10,883 nucleotides of DNA from Deltaproteobacteria bacterium (GTDB taxonomy: Bacteria > Myxococcota > B64-G9). The notes under the pieces are model-generated. The model was not told where the DNA came from. It searched no databases and saw only the letters and a program-made list of their open reading frames with translations. The stretch's first letter is position 1. The number at the start of each line of letters is the position of its first letter. This document shows positions 7,701 through 10,883 of the stretch, piece after piece. The stretch is from the NCBI GenBank assembly GCA_030591745.1, contig JAUVAM010000048.1, forward strand, positions 1-10,883, written 5' to 3'. A program made the position numbers and the translations under genes.

Positions 7701-8336
7701 CGAATCGCACAAACCGCCGGGCAGACAAGTACAACCCGCCTGGCCGGGCTCGCAACCCAAGGCGATGCATCGATCCTGCTGACAGATCAGGCCCGCATCA
7801 CAGCCATAATTGGCCTCACAAAGACAGCCCTCGCTGCCTACCTGACATCCCGTGCTCACGCAGAGCCCGTCATCGCAGTACAACTGCACGCCGGTCTCGT
7901 GGACCGCGCAGCTTCGTTCGGGATAACAGCCGCAATCCAAGCTGCCGACCTCGCAGTCAGACATTTGGCAACGACCCGCCTCGCAGATAAGACCCGCGCC
8001 ACAAGACCCATCCAGACGGCAAGCACAACCCAATGCCCCATCCAGACAATCCGGGTCCTGGCAAAGCCCGGCCACGCATTGCAACCAGACGCCATCCTCC
8101 CCCGCATCACAGGTGTAGTCCGCCTTGCAGGCACATCCCGCTTCACCCACCTGGCAAGCCGGCGCGTGGCAGGTGCCCGCCCCGCAGTACAAGCCCGGAT
8201 GACAAACGTTGCCGCTCAGGCATTCGCAAGCCTCATCCCCCGGCACGCAAGGATCTGAGTCCGAACTGCAAGCGCCAAAACACAGGGTCGCAAACAACAA
8301 GCTGATGGCCAACAGGGAATTCATTGTGATCTTCAT
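1728..8336 (-). CDS. Giant Cys-rich lipoprotein with TcA-like C-terminal region
   Basis: The product has 2202 residues. The start Met is followed by Lys2, a hydrophobic core and a lipobox Phe-Gly-Ala-Cys23; Phe at -3 is less usual. Ten Cys modules span residues 30-378, and more Cys-rich sequence runs to about 525. From about 535 a beta-rich segment begins, and I recognise no family from there to about 1120. Residues 1125-1136 form a canonical EF-hand-type loop (Asp, Asn, Asp-Gly, Asp, Glu at positions 1, 3, 5-6, 9, 12). Residues 1185-1217 form a small Cys motif ('NNGLCEDGG' then 'SDCG'). About 1330-1940 is mostly helical, with two long amphipathic helices (about 1720-1803 and 1839-1940) around a hydrophobic tip at 1804-1838. 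The final 250 residues recall the TcB-binding end of Tc-toxin TcA subunits. That resemblance is from memory and is not tested. Function is unknown; a lipid-anchored surface protein with a pore or shaft module is a hypothesis. The CDS itself is certain, the domain reading much less so. Confidence 0.93.
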   Translation of the reverse strand: MKITMNSLLAISLLFATLCFGACSSDSDPCVPGDEACECLSGNVCHPGLYCGAGTCHAPACQVGEAGCACKADYTCDAGEDGVWLQCVAGLCQDPDCLDGALGCACRLDGSCGAGLICEAGRCQMSDCEVGSLDCGCYPERSCAVHETGVQLYCDDGLCVSTGCQVGSEGCLCEANYGCDAGLICQQDRCIALGCEPGQAGCTCLPGGLCDSPSMDCNSAGLCEDEACIAGSEECTCLNDGTCDVAVDGSGLICLGSRCQRPDCQAGALGCACDTFGECDGGGRCTEGWCLAPNCIPGESNCSCREDGACNGGLACLGGEVCVDNLGLEGGACFENRTCRSGYRCLDGLCVACLPGSLACSCDAGVCANGLACLAGFCVAEESLVPTPPADPRCYTPCRQGYTRDGVYVPCDAEGLLEGCIGDNVCVWGSCLAPYGLRDECLEGDCEAPPNLPGCASKSDCPDHQKCIQGHCYSDCDSDSDCDSGMVCERHVCSVPCTSDGAACPDGQFCELDTSGLAGTCQTLGPPSENPSGVVEGGFSLSTSSLTLSAVRTERSFWVFNDSPISRVFYLRKLNHVLYGDDHEVLGQVDGAGTECDWSQPDPSVCALPWLDLSEATGGSTTGEELEFIVNGGCPAPIACYPGVPCPTDMQCGPDSLCLCDGGSCEDHSFCTLSLEVGQAGDRPAEASAYNGVLEVSCDGLGSKRITLDYRETSAGQWNGLMYSFAGFGAENLDGWLDSPRDNDSLLYQVNNAFIKRWVMFRRGVNGITLSEFEALLTATVDETWRWPSVKEACLANYGTEYCYLTEAGPVEYTNEPTVNPIPTGVVELPFVMNLKPMANDPLSMEGKVVSNQTLQMAGDPAVRLTFADAPGACSDDSWPDACLSFVVDMGSPNLDPLVAPRGMDVRVGGRYVTDESDTTCTAFGDTYEQVAVPWLLPGFVPPGYEYGDEAGRLMAPDVYYECRDGLLPYYSELPTELEEQKPYNLSLASANPIPDGMARNRRVELIDGFMVNGERMYLLVRETFTLRLGPSLSKQFSGYGLMVLRRNRSTIDPQTGFAGADYSALIRVEPNVDLLSPTCSPNILNQIPGVTDLDNSSAGDVVMTILQGVAPSGNAVIIYPRSEDRNGDGDLDPGEDLDGDGLITIYNAQGYRPHYFCEDTGLIDGGQYDDGTDPGTVVPSHDLCATANNGLCEDGGAGAFSDSCSFGMDFSDCGTRYIGDARVACPVGSRVVYFLTPFGAHDSQAEVANLPCQSNDTVSCWDTIKQWEANNSAILDTVWRCHDPNATNCSGNRLNLREGKVFYLPGDDDAVVFRPLLSEVDDAFRYKTRFVGRSGGTLGFAPNLCEPDSDAVPYCYDPVGMELVTQRIDCLMDVHANHFQALDPDEQTHLLDFLATNFAYDPSSGREGFERLSAELMIMMGDENLTQAFASRFDLAGSNLTSFDGSVFEPGGINLSGGAGHEMHVLYLATQYYQVVLDRFYSLSPAVWQALEGANNFVTQETVTAYLVKVARASTQKSRAWSEVAKRYQSFDRADLAWKVLERAYTSTYLESVLIARMMTQIMDRLAPDEVPQVVITLGDVQRRYRVALSEMRKVYSQITDDITVFGFPPDYVPFPTLDNRLIDNAFTVLYASAMEKVEFAAGREAVALADNREFETDAEAFQRELATLRTSYLTKLGNVCGTFVGSDGGIYPAIPDYAYLSERAKMFGNPCGLMGNGDLYETMTGVELARINLDGVIRSQEAAVSHIENELQRVTAVCGVIQDTVDFEYRQAGKLIALRTVIRTTEHAMAQARTIWEATRDTLITAVCTVGTSTDCPMAVSVAASLGGAAAIFLTGESLARAAIVAMEGGVDAIERETARFVGLQQCAMEEVESRARVMDMVIDMELLNVDLLRAQYELQLSLSKVDRERNNATALLGEWKESEQLLINVETARNDPNVRIYRNDAIINADISFNDALAEVYRATKVFEYYTSTSYGDREQLFLVRMVRAGDFNLENYLIQLGNAFSSFGEDYGNPDTRVAVLSLRDDILAIPRLDAAEQPFTEGERLTQFRQKLTDNSLLDENGYLVTPFSTSFQRLSPLTRNHKILYIEAELVGAGVGDSVARIYLRQQGTSTIRTVADEKTFFQFPQRTAVVNTFFNGQRQFESLVYKNYRLRDRPFVNSSWEMVFNQKDEYENKDVDLSSIDDVRLYVYYTDFTEM
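7203..8249 (-). repeat. Ten Cys modules of the giant lipoprotein
   Basis: Modules begin at Cys30, 61, 97, 128, 164, 195, 228, 264, 295 and 353. The common pattern is C-x2-G-x3-C-x-C, then x4-5-C, a 'GL-x-C' step and a last C. Lengths are 31, 36, 31, 36, 31, 33, 36, 31, 58 and about 26 residues. Modules 2, 4 and 7 have a five-residue insertion before the 'GL-x-C' step; module 9 carries a second Cys-rich insertion. Such arrays are common in secreted myxobacterial-type proteins and probably form a disulfide-braced stalk next to the membrane. Confidence 0.85.
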
Positions 8337-8345
8337 GGTGTTTCA

Positions 8346-8350
8346 CTCCT
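8346..8350 (-). promoter_or_regulatory. Ribosome binding site of the giant lipoprotein gene
   Basis: AGGAG on the minus strand lies 9 nt before the ATG at 8336-8334. It favours this start over the in-frame ATG four codons later (8324-8322), which has no good Shine-Dalgarno sequence. The upstream gene stops at 8379-8381, so the gap is 42 nt. The gap is AT-rich near the stop and contains a 10-bp palindrome at 8367-8376, but no terminator-like hairpin. Confidence 0.75.
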
Positions 8351-8378
8351 GGTCTTCATCCGAAAATTTGATCAAAAA

Positions 8379-10883
8379 TCAATAGGTGTATTGCTCAGAT
8401 TCCAAGCCAACCGGGGCGATCACATCGCCCGAAGTCGCGCCGGACCCGGCCTGCCCCAGCAGCATGTCCACGTTCTGTAAGTCCAAAGTCGTGCTGGAGT
8501 TGGACAAAATGCAAATGCTGGGACCCCCGGCGCCGGGTCCGCCCAAGCCGCCGGATCCGCCAGCACCTCCGTCGCCCCCGCGACCCCCATTTGATCCGTC
8601 ATCCTGATCTGAAGAGCCGCCGTATACATTGCCCTTGTTCGTCCCGGCAACGCGCCCGCCCGAACCGCCCGCACCGCCGATCTGACCCAAACCGCCATCC
8701 CCGCCCTGGCCACCCCGACCGGACACCAACTCGCAATCGATAAGAGACAGCTGCGATCCCGTCACGTAAACCGCAAAACTGCCGCCACCGCCAACGCCGC
8801 CGCCAGCACCACCGACAGCGCCGCAACCCCCGGCGCCCCCGCCTCCACCGGCGCCACCTGTTGAATCACAAGAGGTGGTCCCGCCTCCGCCTCCGCCTCC
8901 GCCGCCTCCGCCCCCGCCGGCCCCGCCGACCGAGCCCAATCCACCCTGCCCCGGCTGATAGGCATTGATCGAAAAGGACCAGGTCCCATACATTCCAGGG
9001 AGACCATCCTCCCCAGCCTCACCTGGCTTGCCGATGAACGGGCTGGCCGTATTCCAATCGCCTTGGAAGGGAGGCCCACCCGCCCCTGCCGGACCACCTA
9101 TCGTAAGAGGACCTGGAAACCCAGAATGGCCTGGACTACCAGGTGTCCCGCCCACTCCGGCCAAACCACCATCACCCCCCGGACCGGCGTCGCAAGTAGA
9201 TTGCCCCCCGAGACCAGGTATGGGATGCGGACTCACGCTGCAGCCGAAGCCCGTGCTGAATTCCACCCCGGAACCACCGAGCGTGCCTGCTTCTCCCGCC
9301 TCGGCCGAAGAATTGCTCAGATCATCACCCGGGGCCCCATCGCCCGCATCTCCTGCCACGATGCGGGAATTGCGGACCGTGAGATCGGCGCAGCCTCGAA
9401 CAAACAGGGCATAAACGCTTCCACTCAGCTCGCCGGAATCCGGCGCTTGCAGCTCCACATTCTCCACCAGGGTCGCTTGAACAAGGTCACGGCAACGCAA
9501 GGCCTTGAAGGAGTTGACCTGCACCAGGCTTCGCTGCCCGCTGTTCGTCCAGTCCGTACTCTCCAAACCCCCATGGAGTTGAAGTCCATCGACGAGATCG
9601 ATGGTTGCGTCCACCACGTAGGTGCCCATGGCCAAGTTCACGTCGCTCAGGCCAAGACTACCGGCCAATTCGATGGCATGAAGCAAATCCGGCGTGGGAT
9701 CGTCTTTGGTACCCAAACCATCGATCGAGGCGAAGGCCATGACGTAGACTGCATCCGTACAGCCCAACTCGGGCTGACCTGTCACCACGGCCACAAAACC
9801 CATGGCGCATTCGCCGCAGCTTGCGTCGCTGGAGGCATCTCCTTCCACGCAGACCCGACCTTGCTCCAAGCAATCCGCCTCAAGGTCGAGACAAAGGAAC
9901 GGCAGACGGCAACCCGCCTGAGCATGCCCCTCGACCACCGGCACATAACCCTCCAGGCAAGCATCGCAGGTGGCGAAATCCTCGGACTCCACACAGGCCA
10001 TATTCAAAGCCGTGCATACCGAAAGGACGCTGAGTTCCGCACCATCAGAGCAGTTGGCGTGCAGGGTCTCACAAGCAGACAAAGCCTCGTTCCAGCCGAA
10101 TCCCGGCTCGCAATCGGGCAGACATTCCGCGTCCACTCCCGCTTCCTGAACGCAAAGTTGATGCTCGGCGCAGGCCAGGTCCGTGCATGAAACAGCCTCA
10201 CGGCACAGGTCGGATGCGCCGTCGCAGACCAGCCCCGCCTCGCAGAGGCCTTCGTCACAGGGACAGTCCGCCACGTCGGCCGAACAGGCCAAGCAGCGAC
10301 CCATGGCACCACAGTACAAGCCCTCATCACACTGTCCCCCATCGCAGGGGCAATCCAAAACGCCGTCAACGCAATTGTCGATCTGGCAAATCCCCTCGAG
10401 GCAGATCATGCCATCCAGGCAGTCACCCTCGTCACAAGGACAAGCCTCGGTCCCCCCGGGACAGCTCACGCAGAGCCCGTCACGACAAAGGAGATCCGCG
10501 CCACAACTTCCATCGCCGTAACACACGCAGGCCTCGCTGCCCCGGTCGCAAGTCGTGCACTGCCCGGCCACACATTCCAATCCGGCCCGGCAAGTCTGGT
10601 CATCGTAACAAGCGCAAGCTTCCTGCCCAATGGGACAGCCCCCGCCGCATTCGCCACCCGAGCAGGTCGCGCCGGGACCAAAGAGGGGATCGATTGCGCA
10701 TTGCTCATCCGTCGTACAGGGTTCGCACTGACCCTCCAGGCAAAGTCCACCGGCCGCACTGCCCAGACAGTCTTCCGAAAGCATGCAACTGACACCGGCG
10801 TCTTCGCCTTCCGTGTTGTTTCCATCTCCAGAACAGGCGAGGACCCCAAAGGCCAAAAACAAACCGAGTCCAAAGATCATCCA
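8379..10883 (-). CDS. Cys-rich, Gly-rich beta-helix-like lipoprotein (5' end cut)
   Basis: The frame is open to the right edge. The first ATG inside is at 10880-10878 and gives 833 residues; I number from it. It lacks any basic residue before the hydrophobic stretch, and the upstream codon (Trp) is also in frame, so the true start is probably a few codons beyond the window. A lipobox Val-Leu-Ala-Cys16 follows, then an acidic linker containing one Glu-Asp-Ala-Gly. Two looser Cys motifs come next (32-78), then five short Cys modules at Cys82, 111, 140, 170 and 199, and further Cys-rich segments to about 375. From about 376 the sequence has the look of a right-handed parallel beta-helix ('GTKDDPTPDLLHAI', 'GTYVVDATIDL', 'LQLHGGL'). 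Long Gly-rich loops are inserted between rungs at about 509-786, including 13 Gly in a row at 655-667. It ends Tyr-Thr-Tyr. It is the first visible gene of the putative operon. A surface role is inferred; substrate or partner unknown. Confidence 0.9.
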   Translation of the reverse strand, partial: WMIFGLGLFLAFGVLACSGDGNNTEGEDAGVSCMLSEDCLGSAAGGLCLEGQCEPCTTDEQCAIDPLFGPGATCSGGECGGGCPIGQEACACYDDQTCRAGLECVAGQCTTCDRGSEACVCYGDGSCGADLLCRDGLCVSCPGGTEACPCDEGDCLDGMICLEGICQIDNCVDGVLDCPCDGGQCDEGLYCGAMGRCLACSADVADCPCDEGLCEAGLVCDGASDLCREAVSCTDLACAEHQLCVQEAGVDAECLPDCEPGFGWNEALSACETLHANCSDGAELSVLSVCTALNMACVESEDFATCDACLEGYVPVVEGHAQAGCRLPFLCLDLEADCLEQGRVCVEGDASSDASCGECAMGFVAVVTGQPELGCTDAVYVMAFASIDGLGTKDDPTPDLLHAIELAGSLGLSDVNLAMGTYVVDATIDLVDGLQLHGGLESTDWTNSGQRSLVQVNSFKALRCRDLVQATLVENVELQAPDSGELSGSVYALFVRGCADLTVRNSRIVAGDAGDGAPGDDLSNSSAEAGEAGTLGGSGVEFSTGFGCSVSPHPIPGLGGQSTCDAGPGGDGGLAGVGGTPGSPGHSGFPGPLTIGGPAGAGGPPFQGDWNTASPFIGKPGEAGEDGLPGMYGTWSFSINAYQPGQGGLGSVGGAGGGGGGGGGGGGGTTSCDSTGGAGGGGGAGGCGAVGGAGGGVGGGGSFAVYVTGSQLSLIDCELVSGRGGQGGDGGLGQIGGAGGSGGRVAGTNKGNVYGGSSDQDDGSNGGRGGDGGAGGSGGLGGPGAGGPSICILSNSSTTLDLQNVDMLLGQAGSGATSGDVIAPVGLESEQYTY
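8523..9356 (-). repeat. Gly-rich, partly collagen-like coding region
   Basis: Residues 509-786 of the beta-helix-like lipoprotein are dominated by Gly, Ala, Pro and Ser. They include Gly-x-y stretches such as 'GKPGEAGEDGLPG' and 'GTPGSPGHSGFPGP', and a homopolymer of 13 Gly at 8880-8918. One non-glycine rung (residues 701-720) interrupts the region. In related beta-helix proteins such sequence sits in loops outside the helix; here it is unusually long. Confidence 0.85.
10203..10637 (-). repeat. Five Cys modules of the beta-helix-like lipoprotein
   Basis: Modules begin at Cys82, 111, 140, 170 and 199, with a very regular spacing of 29, 29, 30 and 29 residues. Each follows C-x5-6-C-x-C, then a Cys after 4-5 residues, a Cys six residues on, and a last Cys. 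They are the same type as the modules in the downstream 2202-residue lipoprotein but without the five-residue insertion seen there. Confidence 0.85.

Noticed and set aside
6384..7990. Overlapping plus-strand open frames of 310 and 411 codons opposite the Cys modules
   Set aside because: They mirror Cys/Gly codons as Ala, Pro, Arg and Thr and have no coherent protein character. They are shadows of the Cys-rich gene.
8367..8376. Perfect 10-bp palindrome TTTGATCAAA in the gap between the first two genes
   Set aside because: It has no loop, no GC stem and no following T run on its own, so it is not a terminator. A regulator site is possible but a single short AT palindrome is weak evidence.
8523..9356. 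Gly-rich tract as a PE_PGRS-type or true collagen protein
   Set aside because: The protein has a lipoprotein signal and Cys modules with no PE domain, and the Gly-x-y register is broken too often for a continuous collagen helix.
9063..10190. Plus-strand open frame of 375 codons opposite the beta-helix-like lipoprotein
   Set aside because: It is antisense to a gene with a clear lipobox and Cys modules, and shows no domain or start signal of its own.

Overview
The window reads as one side of a chromosome locus that encodes very large, secreted, cysteine-rich lipoproteins. All three genes lie on the minus strand, so the order of transcription is right to left. The sequence is GC-rich. The proteins carry arrays of short cysteine modules, Asp-Ala-Gly repeat linkers behind the lipobox, a glycine-rich beta-helix and IPT/TIG-like repeats. 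This combination is typical of predatory or social deltaproteobacterial lineages (Myxococcota, Bradymonadales and relatives). The taxonomic call is inferred from protein style only; there is no rRNA or housekeeping marker here.

Layout from the 5' end of the putative operon: (A) 10883-8379, a lipoprotein with five short Cys modules, further Cys-rich segments and a C-terminal parallel-beta-helix-like region with long Gly-rich loops. Its true start probably lies just outside the window. (B) 8336-1728, a 2202-residue lipoprotein. It has ten Cys modules at the N terminus, a long middle part I do not recognise, a canonical EF-hand-type calcium loop and a small Cys motif. The C-terminal third is helical, with a hydrophobic hairpin and a final beta domain that resembles the end of Tc-toxin TcA subunits. 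(C) 1674-1, the start of a lipoprotein with 19 Asp-Ala-Gly repeats followed by at least four IPT/TIG-like domains; it runs off the left edge.

The gaps between genes are 42 and 53 nt. Genes B and C each have a clear Shine-Dalgarno sequence, and no convincing terminator separates the genes, so co-transcription is likely. All three products should be exported by Sec and anchored by a lipid, probably at the cell surface. The shared domain types suggest one surface assembly, but nothing in the window proves interaction. The best candidate for something new is gene B: a lipid-anchored protein that appears to join a Cys-module stalk to a TcA-like pore/shaft module. I saw no RNA genes, mobile elements, CRISPR arrays or strong promoters. 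There is no gene-free stretch longer than about 55 nt.
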